Part shown: positions 32,163 to 41,790 of the stretch, one piece after another
Position numbering within the stretch: position 1 is the stretch's first letter
Layout of the letters: the number at the start of each line of letters is the position of its first letter
NCBI GenBank assembly: GCA_002205965.3
Contig: NADL03000579.1
Coordinates: 620,001-684,000, forward strand
Origin: Kappaphycus alvarezii
Taxonomy: Eukaryota > Rhodophyta > Florideophyceae > Gigartinales > Solieriaceae
Length of the DNA stretch: 64,000 nt
Direction: 5' to 3'
Notes under the pieces: generated by a model
Told to the model about the DNA's origin: nothing
Databases searched by the model: none
Seen by the model: only the letters and a program-made list of their open reading frames with translations
Program-made: the position numbers and the translations under genes

Positions 32163-35063
32163 AACGGAGCCACCATAAGAATTGAATTGCGACAGTCCAC
32201 TGTGCTGAGCAACCACACGCAACCGTTGCCCCGAGCTGATCAGGTTTTCACAACCCACATACCGGTGATTCGTCACATCCCGACGCGGTTCCGGCCTGCC
32301 CTCAGTGAACTCCTCTCAAAACCTCTACAAGAAGCTGCGCATGCGTGTGACGCGGGACAGGACGGCGCGTCGGACGCACTAAGCAAAGTCTTTCTCTTCC
32401 CTTCAGTGATGCTCTGTAACACAACGGGTTGGCAACTCCCAAACGGCGGTGACGATGCAAGCGCTCACACCAATGCAGAAATATTCAGGGAACGGATCAG
32501 ACTATGGAACGCGGGACAATACGATACCCTCTGGCAAGCAGCGCTTGCCCAGTGCACCTACAGGGCCTCGAAAAAGCTGTCACAGTCAGAACAAAAGCAG
32601 GCGAACATCAGACGTATGCTGAGCCTTGCCAGAGAGGGCGCTTACGGAAAGGCGGCGCAAGCACTAAACTCACTCGGCGTCCTCCCAGCAACACAAGCCG
32701 TATCTGACGCACTCCGTGGTAAACACCCACAGGTAACCCCGGTAGCCCACGGGCCAAAGTTCGTTCCGCCTGCCTCCATCCCCCCGCCTACCAAAATCAC
32801 CACGGAAGAGGTCCTTCGTGCAGTCCTCTCGTTCAAACCTGGCTCCGCTCCGGGCGGCTCCGGCCTTCGCCCCTCCCACCTCGATGAGTTGCTACGCGCT
32901 CCGTCTTCCTCTTCTCGTGGAGGAATGCTGCATTCGCTTACCGAACTCGTCAATGTCCTAGCAGCCGGAAATGCGCCACCCGCTCTGGCTCCGTGGATCG
33001 CGGGGGCACCACTTACCCCGCTTGCTAAAGCGGACATGACGCCCCGTCCCATCGCCGTCGGCGAGACACTGAGACGTTTGGTGAGTAGCTGCCTCATGTC
33101 GCAATCCTCTACAAAGGCGGCGAGCTACTTACAACCAATCCAAGTTGGCATTGCGACGAGGGCCGGGGCCGACACCATTGTGCACACCGTCCGACGAATG
33201 GTTACTACAGTTGGCAAGTCATCACATTTTGCGCTGCTTTCAGTGGATCTTAAAAATGCGTTCAATCTTTACAGTCGATCTGCTTTTCTCGAAGCGGTTC
33301 AAACGCATTTTCCACAACTGCTGCGCTGGGTAATGTATTGTTACAACGATCCAGCACATTTGTGGACGGGTTTCGACACACTACGTAGTGTGACCGGTGT
33401 CCAGCAAGGCGACCCGCTCAGCGGCTTGCTCTTCGACATGGTTCTCCATAGGCTAACCTTGAAGATACAAGACATGCTGACGTTGTCGAACGGCGACAAA
33501 GAGGTCCAAGAGATATTCCTACAGCTGTGGTATCATGATGACGGCACCATAGTGGCCAAACATGCCTCTCTGTTGAAAGTTATCGCAATTCTGTCCTCTC
33601 CCGAGGCAACGCGCCTAGGTCTACACCTGGCACTTCCCAAGTGCAAAATATGGTGGCTCACGGCTCCCGACGAGGTCGTCACAGCCGCGTACCCCCCGGA
33701 GATCCAACAAGTCTACAGCGAGGGAACTGCGGTCCTGAATGCGCCTATCGGCTCAAATGATTTCATGAGGCACTACTTCACAAACCACGTGCTCTCTCTG
33801 GAACCCTTTATGCAGACCGTCACGGAACTTCAGGATACACAGGTCTCCTTCCAGATTTTAAGAAACTGCTTAGGGGTATGTAAGTTGGGCTATCTCCTAC
33901 GGGTCGTGCCGCCATCGTGCACCATCGAAGGAGCTACCTATTTCGACAAGCTGATGGAACAGTCGATGAGGACTTTGGCAGGAGGCGTCCTCGATAGCAC
34001 AGTTTTTCGGGAGCTGCAACTCCCACTCAAACAAATTGAGGAGAAAAGGCCTACATTAGGAATCGGCCCTACATCAGCCAAAGACATCGTCGCCGCCGCC
34101 TTCCTCGCATCTAGCTCACACACAAACAAGCTAGGTGAGCGATGCCTGCCGTCTGCAGTGAGCGACTTGGCAACTTACGAGGAGGCCAAGAGGGCATTTA
34201 CTCAATGGAATTCATCTTGCCGCCCGGTCGACAGGCTCCCATTTAGTCGATTTTGCTCCAACCCTCCATCGCAAAAGACACTGACTGACTCAGTCCATGC
34301 TGCAATATATGAAGAGCTTCCGGTGGGTAGTTGCCGTATACAGGCCTTCAGGGCCTCAATGAGTCTCCCAGGTGCCAAGGAATGGGTCCATTGCCCTCCC
34401 ACAACAGGCTTGAAGACCGCAATAGGCACACGACATTTCTCGGTGTGGTTTAAATACTATTGCCAAGCCCCGCTCTTCGAACCAGGAACCCCTTGTCCAA
34501 GAGATGGATGCCCGGAAACCGTGGACGTCCACGGCGACCACTTGATCCACTGCAGGTATGGAGCGCAACGGATCGTCCGCCACGATGACCAAGTCACCCT
34601 ACTAAGTAACGACCTGAGCTTAGGCGCAAGGCATCCTGCTGTCGAGCCCCGGTCGCACGGGGAACACAAGACAAGGCCGGACACCAGGGCGACGGGCGCC
34701 ACCGGCGGTACCGATTACTTCGATGTGACCTTCGTGAACCCGCTGGCCCCTTCTCACCTCAGAATGAGAACCTTTAACCCCCTTACCAGCTTGAACGCAG
34801 CCCATGCGGACAAGCTACGAAAATACCAGGGATTCTTAGCCAGTTTACCTGGCAGGAACAGACTCGTGCCCGTTCCTATCTCCACACTCGGGGGGTGGCA
34901 TCCCGAAGCGTTCCGCCACATCACGGAGGTAGCCCGAGCGGTCGCCAACCGAGCCCTGGACCAATACTCCAGGGTGAGGACGATTCTCCTCCAACGACAC
35001 GCGGCGTTGATGGTCACCTCCAACGCAGCTTGCTTGTCAACCGGTCTACCAGCTACTTTCTAG
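32163..35063 (+). CDS. LINE-C1: long open RT + RLE polyprotein
   Basis: Open for about 966 codons; the first in-frame ATG is only at about 32409, so the N-terminus is probably truncated. Order: pre-RT region; RT entry SAPGGSGLRPSHLDELL; LLSVDLKNAFNLYS (motif A); TGVQQGDPLSGLLFDMVL (motif B); LWYHDDGTIVAKH (motif C, Y-H-D-D); thumb; knuckle CPRDGCPETVDVHGDHLIHC (about 34495); RLE RPDTRATGATGGTDYFDVTF (about 34677) and RLVPVPISTLGGWHPEA. The product would nick target DNA with the RLE and prime reverse transcription there. RLE-type LINE (R2/NeSL/CRE/Utopia-like); clade uncertain. It has no frameshifts, the youngest-looking LINE in the window. Confidence 0.85.
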   Translation, partial: NGATIRIELRQSTVLSNHTQPLPRADQVFTTHIPVIRHIPTRFRPALSELLSKPLQEAAHACDAGQDGASDALSKVFLFPSVMLCNTTGWQLPNGGDDASAHTNAEIFRERIRLWNAGQYDTLWQAALAQCTYRASKKLSQSEQKQANIRRMLSLAREGAYGKAAQALNSLGVLPATQAVSDALRGKHPQVTPVAHGPKFVPPASIPPPTKITTEEVLRAVLSFKPGSAPGGSGLRPSHLDELLRAPSSSSRGGMLHSLTELVNVLAAGNAPPALAPWIAGAPLTPLAKADMTPRPIAVGETLRRLVSSCLMSQSSTKAASYLQPIQVGIATRAGADTIVHTVRRMVTTVGKSSHFALLSVDLKNAFNLYSRSAFLEAVQTHFPQLLRWVMYCYNDPAHLWTGFDTLRSVTGVQQGDPLSGLLFDMVLHRLTLKIQDMLTLSNGDKEVQEIFLQLWYHDDGTIVAKHASLLKVIAILSSPEATRLGLHLALPKCKIWWLTAPDEVVTAAYPPEIQQVYSEGTAVLNAPIGSNDFMRHYFTNHVLSLEPFMQTVTELQDTQVSFQILRNCLGVCKLGYLLRVVPPSCTIEGATYFDKLMEQSMRTLAGGVLDSTVFRELQLPLKQIEEKRPTLGIGPTSAKDIVAAAFLASSSHTNKLGERCLPSAVSDLATYEEAKRAFTQWNSSCRPVDRLPFSRFCSNPPSQKTLTDSVHAAIYEELPVGSCRIQAFRASMSLPGAKEWVHCPPTTGLKTAIGTRHFSVWFKYYCQAPLFEPGTPCPRDGCPETVDVHGDHLIHCRYGAQRIVRHDDQVTLLSNDLSLGARHPAVEPRSHGEHKTRPDTRATGATGGTDYFDVTFVNPLAPSHLRMRTFNPLTSLNAAHADKLRKYQGFLASLPGRNRLVPVPISTLGGWHPEAFRHITEVARAVANRALDQYSRVRTILLQRHAALMVTSNAACLSTGLPATF

Positions 35064-35091
35064 TTGGTACACACGCTCAAGCACTTACAAT

Positions 35092-35164
35092 ATAGGTCCT
35101 GCCAATGGTTTCATTACAAGTACAGAGGACTCCCAACCTTTCCATTACTCGCAGTAAACCAACC
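35092..35164 (-). repeat. Partial MITE M1
   Basis: Matches the reverse complement of 43925-43995 (AGGTCCTGCCAATGGTTTCA, TTACAAGTACAGAGGACTCC, TTCCATTACTC.CAGTAAACC). Interrupted by LINE-C3 insertion; the end of the MITE reappears as CCCAATTCCCCC at 36129-36141. Confidence 0.6.
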
Positions 35165-35173
35165 CAAGTAAAC

Positions 35174-36121
35174 ACTCAGTGCAGAGGTTTGGGCAGGGGC
35201 AACTCGTCCGCCCAGTTGAGGAAAAGGCCTTTGATGACATGCCGAAGGGAGATGAGAGGACTGTTGCATTCCGAGCCTCGTTGTCAGTGGAGGGTTGCAA
35301 GGACTGGCTGTCATGCCAACCGGCTCCGGGGTTGGGTACCTACATCCCGGACCGCAATTACAAGACGTGGTTGCAGTTCTATTGCAGGGTGCCACTGTTT
35401 CCTCCAGCTTCGAAATGCCACAAAGGGGTATGCACGACCCTCATGGATCAGTATGGTGACCACGCGCTGTGCTGTGCCTATGGATCCACACGCGGGTGGC
35501 GGCATGACTCCCAGACACGTTTGTTTGCTGCAGATCTCTCCAAAGCTGCCCGACACCCTGTCCTCGAGCCGCCACAACCCGGCCATGCAGTTCGCCCGGA
35601 CATCAAGGCGCTTGGAGAGAACGGGGGCACGGACTATTATGACGTAACCGTTATCCATCCCCTGACCCCCGCCCGCCTTCCCTCCCTGGCGCGATGCCCA
35701 CTCAAGCCCCTTAACCATGCTCGCCTGGGCAAGGACACTCGCTTTGCCGAGTTAATACGTTCCAAGGGTCCTGGGCATCGCTTCATTGCGCTTCCACTCT
35801 CCACGTTGGGGGGCTGGCACCCTTCCGCTCGGGACTTCGCCAACCGGGTTGCGACTGGTATTGCCGCACGGGCAGCCATTCCGATTGCTGATGCGCAGCG
35901 AACATTGTTCGCTCGTCACGCGGCGAGACTCGTCCAGAATAACGCCAGTTGTTTGTTGGAAGGAGTTTTGAGCGACACTTAGGCCGCAACTTGAAATTGT
36001 GTATACAGTGTATTCCAGAGAACCTCCGTTCTGAGGGTATGTACAGTAAGTGGTTACCCTCCTTACAGTAGTCCTAGTTTGCGATTGCTCTGAGCCGGAA
36101 AATTAAGTATACCAACCCATT
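35174..36121 (+). mobile_element. LINE-C3: 5'-truncated insertion with 9-bp TSD
   Basis: The direct repeat CAAGTAAAC at 35165-35173 and 36122-36130 brackets a 948-bp piece consisting of the LINE C-terminal coding region plus ~140 bp of 3' UTR. It interrupts MITE M1 sequence. Five-prime truncation and a short variable TSD are normal for LINE retrotransposition. Confidence 0.6.
35179..35982 (+). CDS. LINE-C3 zinc knuckle + RLE
   Basis: 267 open codons to TAG 35980-35982. It begins in the post-RT region (MPKGDERTVAFRASLSVEGC aligns with VGSCRIQAFRASMSLPGA of LINE-C1). A knuckle follows (C-x4-C, then QYGDHALCC), then the RLE VRPDIKALGENGGTDYYDVT, with FIALPLSTLGGWHPSARDFA. There is no RT, so it cannot be autonomous. 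The intact frame implies a young insertion. The apparent start codon is arbitrary; the true N-terminus was lost at insertion. Confidence 0.8.
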   Translation: MQRFGQGQLVRPVEEKAFDDMPKGDERTVAFRASLSVEGCKDWLSCQPAPGLGTYIPDRNYKTWLQFYCRVPLFPPASKCHKGVCTTLMDQYGDHALCCAYGSTRGWRHDSQTRLFAADLSKAARHPVLEPPQPGHAVRPDIKALGENGGTDYYDVTVIHPLTPARLPSLARCPLKPLNHARLGKDTRFAELIRSKGPGHRFIALPLSTLGGWHPSARDFANRVATGIAARAAIPIADAQRTLFARHAARLVQNNASCLLEGVLSDT

Positions 36122-37850
36122 CAAGTAAACCCAATTCCCCCTTGTTGCGGTGAGCCATAGTAGCGGCACCGCCCATTTCGCGGGTGGCCCTCGATCGTAC
36201 ATTGTCCTTGAATGGAGAGACGACGGTGACATCGCAGGCAATGGGGCGGACCGCGTTGCCGTCGGGGGCAAGCGGTGGGTGAACAAGGATGTCAGCGGGT
36301 CGAAGCTCAGTACCTGGGACGAGGAGTGGGGCCTCCAACTGGCAGTCTAAGCCTGCTGCGCGGGCGAGACGAGCGGCGATGACGTTGCGTAGCGAGTTAT
36401 GCCAGTGCTTGCGACCGAATCCAGAAGGGCACAGGTCGACTGCGTGATCTCCCCAGCTGTCCATCGGGCGTTTACAATGCTCGCAGTTCCGAGGAAGCGA
36501 GTCGACATAAACGGACAGCCTGAGGAAACGTCGTATCATGATCTTCCAGTGTACGGCAGACACTTCCGTGTCGGCGGAGGGATGTGCGAACAGGAAGGCG
36601 GTACCAGGGCCTTTGCGGAATGCGAGGCCGCGGATCCGGTCCCGCACTGCGGCGGCGGTGTGGTCATCGGGATTCGGGCAGCGAGCCCATACCTCGTCAG
36701 CCCAGTGTACCTTGGCCCGAGCCTCCTGCTGCAAACCCTTTAAGTAGGTTTGGACGCGGGTGTGCGCTGTAGATAGGGGAAGTGAGTCAAAGGAGCCCAG
36801 GTCAACGGAGTTTGGAAGGCCGGGGATGCGGAGCACAAACTCGTGCATCGGGATGGCGGCTTGGCGAAGGAAAAAATTCTTGTCGTGGCGGCAGCGGGTT
36901 CCGATTAAGGCAGTGGAGCGCGGTCCGATGTGAGTCCCAGTCCTGACGCGAGCAGGTGCCGCATCAATGAGGCTTGAGGAAACAGCACCATGTAGGAATG
37001 GCTCGAGTAGCGTGAAGCCGAGACCATCATGTCTGAAGGGCAAGGTAGTCTGGGACCACGCTTTATCGGTCAGCGTGACTCCATGAAGCTCCGAGAAAAA
37101 CGAACGTTGCTGGGTGTCGAAAGCCTCGGCAGCCGGACGGGCGTCCGTCGGGTCAGCGAGCTTGAAAGCGTGCTTCACGAGGCAGGCCGACGCGCACAGG
37201 CGGTGCGAGTGGAAGCGGGCCTGAGGGTCGTCAACCATGAGCAACAACTCGAGGGTGCGGCAGCAACTGTCCGTCTTGCCTTGCAGGAACGATTGAGTGA
37301 ACCGGTGGTTGCCTATTGGAGCTCCCAGTAGTTCAAACCCGTCGAAGGAGCACTCTGCAAGGCGAAACTCGCGAAGGAACGCCTCGCGTTCTGGCCGCGG
37401 GACAGTTGACCAGAAAACGCGTGTTTTTGCGGCTTTGAGGTGCAGGCCGTATGCAGGTCCCTCGTCGCGGAGTAAGCGGATCGCTTTTCGAGGCTCGGGG
37501 AGAGACCCCGTCAGCGTTCCATCGTCGGCATACCAGTGATTCATGACTACACCTGTCTCTGTGGCGATCCAGCGGATGAGCGGCTGGATCGTAAGGGAGA
37601 ACAGGAGCATGCTGGCCGGGTCGCCTTGTTGGGTCCCCTGTGCTCTTTGCAGTGTGGTTTTGTGACGGTTCGGCAGAGCCAGTTGCGGCTGCGTGCGGCC
37701 GTATATCATATTGACGAACCGGGCAAGGCCCGGTGCTAGCGAGGGCAATCGGTGCGGGAAGATTACCGAGATATTCATGCAAAGGCATGCTGCGGCCGCT
37801 GCCACATCCAACGCGGCCTGCCTGCTGGCTGGCCTCGAGCCAGCCTTCTA
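36063..37850 (-). CDS. LINE-A copy 3: RT (from before motif B) + zinc knuckle + RLE
   Basis: 582 codons (37811-36063), open up to about 37850. Motif A of RT is missing, so the copy is 5'-truncated within the RT. Seen in order: IYGRTQPQLALPNRHKTTLQ, QGTQQGDPASMLLFSLTIQP (motif B), HWYADDGTLTGS (motif C, Y-A-D-D), thumb, DEVWARCPNPDDH, zinc knuckle CEHCKRPMDSWGDHAVDLC, and RLE LRPADILVHPPLAPDGN / ACDVTVVSPF. Compared with the copy at 1-675 it diverges at HRNK: the last 27 codons and the stop are non-LINE sequence (MITE end at 36129-36141 and beyond). A convergent neighbour of LINE-C3. Confidence 0.85.
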
Positions 37851-37934
37851 GCGACTTTGAACCGGATTGATTCCGTTTCTTGGTTCCTCCATGCCGACCA
37901 CTTGTACCAGTTATTTGATGCGCTTTGGTGGAGG

Positions 37935-39140
37935 TAAACCTTTATGGGTTGTACAATGTTGCACAGACGCGTGCGGAGGGTAATCATAAATTAACTACAG
38001 CTGCGGGCGGCAGGTGGAAACCTGTCGCGCCTGCATTACTTGGAGACTAAACGCAAAACGGGTAAAGAAGTCACGGAGCTCCTGTTGAGGGGAGGAACCG
38101 CGACGGGAAGCAGCGAAGGAAGAAAGGCGGCGGGAAAACCCCATGCCGTCGTCGCCGAAGGCGCCATAGATATCAATCCGACGGGGGAGAGGAGGATGTG
38201 CTTTGGGTTGCAGTAAGTGCCGTAATGACGATGTTTCTCGCACTCTGCGAATGTTGCGGCAGCGCCTGCGGTAACCGTAATTGGCGAAATGTGGCGGCGT
38301 GCGGAGGGGTGGGCAACAGTAACGTCGACGGCGATATCGGTACTGCGAAGCCCACATGCAGCGGGTATGTAAATGGCCATTCGTAATGCGGGGGACTCCG
38401 AATGCCCAGACGAATTGGGAACCTGGTAGAGGAGCGGATGCTCGACGAGGTCGACAACCCCAACTTCCTTACAGAAGCGGGCGAGAGCGTTGCGGAGGAC
38501 GTGTTGTCGGCGGGTCATGAAGTCTTTTTATTTGCAGGTCAACGCGTATTGACCGCTTGGATTTAAGACGGGTGCGATGTCGTCCGAGCGCCGGAAGCAG
38601 ACCGCACAGCGCGTAGATCCACGGAATAGCGCGATGCCGAGACGGAGAGCCAGAGTCACCTTCCACGCAGAGGAGGACATGTACGTACCGCGGTGGGGGT
38701 GAGGAAGCGAAGAGAAAACAGATGAGGCGGAGGATGCCCGCACGGAGAGGAGCCGTGCTCGGTCGTGTGCTGCCGCGGACAAGAACAACCTATCGGACCT
38801 CGATAACATGAGTTCAGCTGTGATCGCAGACTGGAGCCTTTCGCCGGGGGCCGGCTATGAACAACGCTCGAAAAGAGCCGTAGCTGTAAGCGACGAGGAC
38901 AGCTACGGATGGAGGGGGAGGATAAGAGCGAGATGGCGAACTGAGGGGTCTCTTCCAGGTGGCGGTCCTGGGAGAGTCAGCAGGTCGGAGATAAGTCAAA
39001 AGAATCAATTACAAATGCCGCGTAAGCAGCCACGGTAATGTCTGAAGTTTGCAGGAGACCTAGACCACCCATTGAGAAGGGGAGAGAGGCTTGGAGCCAT
39101 GCTCGATCCGGGCAGGGCAGCTGCAATTGGTGGAATGGGA
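37935..39140 (-). pseudogene. LINE-B copy 1: post-RT region, zinc knuckle, RLE and 3' tail
   Basis: Minus strand from 39140: RAWLQASLPFSMGGLGLLQ, SDITVAAYAAFVIDSFDL, a long frame-broken stretch, STRCAVCFRRSDDIAP...YALTCK (knuckle, about 38540-38610), then an open frame 38518-38036: MTRRQHVLRNALARFCKEVG, STDIAVDVTVAHPSARRHIS (RLE Asp residues), AECEKHRHYGTYC (basic residue). The 3' tail ends at about 37935 with TTTACCTCCA-type ACC repeats. The frameshift near 38200 changes the C-terminus relative to the 62.9-kb copy. Confidence 0.75.
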
Positions 39141-39265
39141 GCGTAGTTCCTTCCTCATTACGGTGTCGGTATACCCTTTTTGAGTCGATTGTGGTTGTCT
39201 GGAAAACCATGGGATAGATCGGATATACCTTCCAAGAGTAAAACACCCAAACGTTTCCCCCATTG
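39140..39265 (-). repeat. Unit U, copy A, joined to a LINE fragment
   Basis: On the minus strand: ACGTTTGGGTGTTTTACTCT, then GGAAG.TATATCCGATCTATC, then ATGGTTTTCCAGACAACCAC, then ~45 bp (ACACCGTAATGAGGAAGGAA) that is also present in copies B and C. Sequence to the right of it is unique, so the unit forms the 5' boundary of the LINE-like fragment. Confidence 0.7.
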
Positions 39266-39381
39266 GTGGAACGCTTTGGACATATGTGTGTAATCTTTAC
39301 GGAATTTGGAAAAAGCATGTGGGATAACATGCTGAGGGGGATTACAGAGAAACTAACATGCGAAGGGGGATGAGAGAGGAA

Positions 39382-39591
39382 CTAATCGGAAATGCATCTG
39401 GTAAGAACTTGACGCGCTTGCAACCCATGCAAGCAGAACACAAAGCGCGTGATTAGGAGGTGCAGCTCCCATTGGGGAGTGGTGCCTCGACGGGCAGCAG
39501 CAAACGTAGAAAGGCGCCGGAAGAAAGTCGTACCCTCGGCCCCAAGGGCACCGAACACATCAATACCAACATAGGCTAACCTATTTTTCAA
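39382..39591 (-). pseudogene. LINE-B copy 2: RLE C-terminus
   Basis: 70 codons: YVGIDVFGALGAEGTTFFRR, LSTFAAARRGTTPQWELHLL and QARQVLTRC. Aligns to the last 70 residues of the 62.9-kb LINE-B copy (VGIDIYGALGDDGKAFFCRL...QARQVSTR), with clear divergence. Embedded between LINE-B1 and the fragment at 39.6 kb; a separate truncated insertion. Confidence 0.65.
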
Positions 39592-39594
39592 TCA

Positions 39595-39958
39595 TTAAAA
39601 CACCCCAATCTTCCTGGTTACCCCAATAAAGTGTGTGTTCTTCCAATTTTCCCCCTCGGGAAGGGTGGCACCCGAATGCATGTGCACTGCTAAATGACGT
39701 GGCAAGGAACTGGCTGTGTGGGCATTAGAGACGTACGGATAGGTTCGCGGGGATTTGATGCAAAGGCACGCTGCATCAGCCGTCATGTCCAATTCGGCCT
39801 GCTTGATGGCTGGCCTGAAGGAAGCCTTTAGAGAGCGTAGTTCCTTCGCTATTACTGTGTCGGCATACGTCTTTCAGTCGATTGTGGTTGTCTGGAAAAC
39901 TATGGGATAGATCGAATATATCTTCCAAAAGTAAAAAACCCAAACCGTTTCACTTACC
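39595..39958 (-). pseudogene. LINE RT fragment with unit U (copy B) at its 5' end
   Basis: Minus strand: unit U (39872-39958), then HSNSEGTTLSKGFLQAIKQA, ELDMTADAACLCIKSP, aligning with ASQQAALDVAAAAACLCMN of LINE-A3 between RT motifs A and B. Then it decays. Directly to its right LINE-B tail sequence runs the other way (39959-40170), giving a head-to-head structure. Confidence 0.6.
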
Positions 39959-40170
39959 GCGACCAAAACGATATCCTCCTCTCCCCCGTGGGGATTGATA
40001 TGTATGGCGCCTTGGGCGACTGCGGCCAAGGTTTCTTCCGCTGCCTTGCTTCCTTCGCTGCTTCCCGTCGCGGTTCCACCTCTCTGAGACTTCGTTACCT
40101 GTTTTGCGTTTAGTCTCCAACTGATGCAGGTGCGACTAATTTCCACTTGCCACATTCGTAGTTAATTTCA
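39959..40170 (+). pseudogene. LINE-B 3' end, plus orientation
   Basis: CGATATCCTCCTCTCCCCCG through GGCGCCTTGGGCGACTGCGG and TTCCGCTGCCTTGCTTCCTT matches the last coding part of LINE-B, ending with the tail start CGTAGTTAATTT. One gap and several changes; non-coding now. Confidence 0.65.
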
Positions 40171-40184
40171 GAAAAACCTCCGTC

Positions 40185-40395
40185 CGCTTCTATGCCATAC
40201 TGTACTTGTCGCAGAGAATTTCCACTGCGACAACCTTCGAAAATAGCAAGGATTTACAGCCGCATTTTTGGGCAGATCGAAACTTACCTGTGCCAATCTC
40301 CATGCTCCGCAAATGGCATTCGGATACGCTCTTCCATATCACAGAGGTAGTGCGCACTGTGTCCGGCGAGGTACATCCGGTTAGGTCTTAGCCAT
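40185..40395 (+). pseudogene. LINE-C copy 4, 5' piece of RLE tail
   Basis: The frame 40206-40391 reads NLPVPISMLRKWHSDTLFHI followed by TEVVRTVSG, aligning with VPVPISTLGGWHPEAFRHITEVARAV of LINE-C1. The alignment stops at about 40395. Confidence 0.55.
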
Positions 40396-40494
40396 ATAGT
40401 TAGGCCGTGCGCAGTCCGCATTGGATACTGAATGCGTTAAACTTCTTTCATATTCTTGGTTCAATATGGTCCAATATTCCAAAAGGGAAACATG

Positions 40495-40825
40495 GTGGTA
40501 AATCTTTATGGGTTGTACAATGTTGCACAGAAGCGTGCGGAGGGTAATCATAAATTTACTACGGATGCGGGCGGCGGGTAGAAACCTGTTGCGCCTGCTT
40601 TGGAAACTAAACGCGAAACAGGTAACGAAGTCACGGAGCTCCTATTGAGGGGAGGAACCGCGACGGGAAGCAGCGAAGGAAGCAAGGCGGCAGAAAAAAC
40701 CCTTGCCGTCGTCGCCCAAGGCACCGTAGATATGAATCCCGACGGGGGAGAGGAGGATATTGTTTGGGTTGCAGTAAGTGCCGTAATGAAGAAGTTTCTC
40801 GCGCTCTGCGAGTGTTACATGGAGC
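40495..40825 (-). pseudogene. LINE-B copy 3, 3' end
   Basis: Minus strand: CGAGAAACTTCTTCATTACG to GTTGTACAACCCATAAAGAT and TTACCACC. Ends with two ACC units. It lies between two pieces of a LINE-C tail, so it appears to have inserted into an older LINE-C copy. Confidence 0.7.
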
Positions 40826-40970
40826 AGGTTCATTGCGATGGCAAACAGGAACATGTCAAGGTGATAGCTTTTCTCCTTAACAAACATGCTATGTTGCTGG
40901 TTGCTTCCAACGCGACATATCGTATGACTGGGCCAGCCGCTGCGCTTAAGAGTAATACCTACTGTATATT
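40826..40970 (+). pseudogene. LINE-C copy 4, distal piece
   Basis: VIAFLLNKHAMLLVASNATY RMTGPAAAL aligns with RTILLQRHAALMVTSNAACLSTGLPATF, the very end of LINE-C1. Together with 40185-40395 it accounts for the last ~100 residues of LINE-C. Confidence 0.5.
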
Positions 40971-41512
40971 TTCCTTTGCACTCAAGAGATCGCTACAAGG
41001 CAAGTTACGAAGCTATTTTATAATATGATCATAGTAAGCCAACTATGCTTATTCCGTTGGAGAAAATAGAGCTTGGTGCAGCCTACCATACTGCTAACCT
41101 AGCGCTCTTAAGCTAATCTTCTGGGCTGATGGTCAATTGATTTCGCCTCTTTTGTCCACAACAATGACTGCTACATGTTTTTTGCAAAAGCAGAAGAACA
41201 AAGTTTACTAGGGGATTTGTATCGAGGGTGATTCCCCGGATTTACCAATGGGTGTATCTGATCAAGCTCTTAGCAGTCAGATAGATCCCAGGGGGGGATT
41301 TTTGGGTTATTTTAATGCATGGAAAATGTGGTCGGTTATATCCACGAGGCTAATACGTTATGCGGGATAAGTCCTCGCTGATGGGTAACACTACAGTAAA
41401 TGACCTTGCTTACAGGGCCGGCTCAATGCGGCGGATAGATCCCAGTGAAGTAAGGTTTCTTCTTCAGTCTTGTGGCACCCGAACAGCTATGGCTAGCTCC
41501 GCTATCCACGAG
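40971..41512. other. No recognisable gene
   Basis: No frames of note. A G-rich run sits at 41291-41298. Confidence 0.4.
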
Positions 41513-41790
41513 TTAATTTATGAATACCCTCCGCACGCTTCTGTGCGACAGGGTGGTTTTGATGCAAACGCACGCTGCAGCAGCCGTCATGTCCAATGCG
41601 GCCTTCTTGATGGATGGCCTGAAGGTAGCATTTTAGGGAGCGCAGTTCCTTCCCCATTACTGTGTCGGTGTACCCTTTTTGAGTCGATTGTGGTTGTCTG
41701 GAAAACCATGGGATAGATCGGATATATCTTCCAAGAGTAAAACACCCAAACGTTACCCAATTGTACAACCCATAAAGATTTACCACCATC
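41513..41790. mobile_element. LINE-B tail split by a LINE-RT/unit U insertion (copy C)
   Basis: Plus-strand LINE-B tail GTTAATTTATGAATACCCTC...CTGTGCGACA (41513-41552) resumes as TTGTACAACCCATAAAGATT TACCACC at 41762-41788. Between them is a ~205-bp insert that reads on the minus strand as unit U (41678-41755), then GCGCTCCCTAAAATGCTACC and an RT fragment like the 39.6-kb one. The insert ends GGGT/ACCC are complementary. It is a nested insertion, or a complex 5'-inverted LINE event. Confidence 0.6.

Noticed and set aside
39140..39265. Unit U as a fragment of a spliceosomal snRNA (U1, U2, U4, U5, U6)
   Set aside because: I compared it by eye with the conserved cores I know and found no convincing match. 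It remains unidentified.
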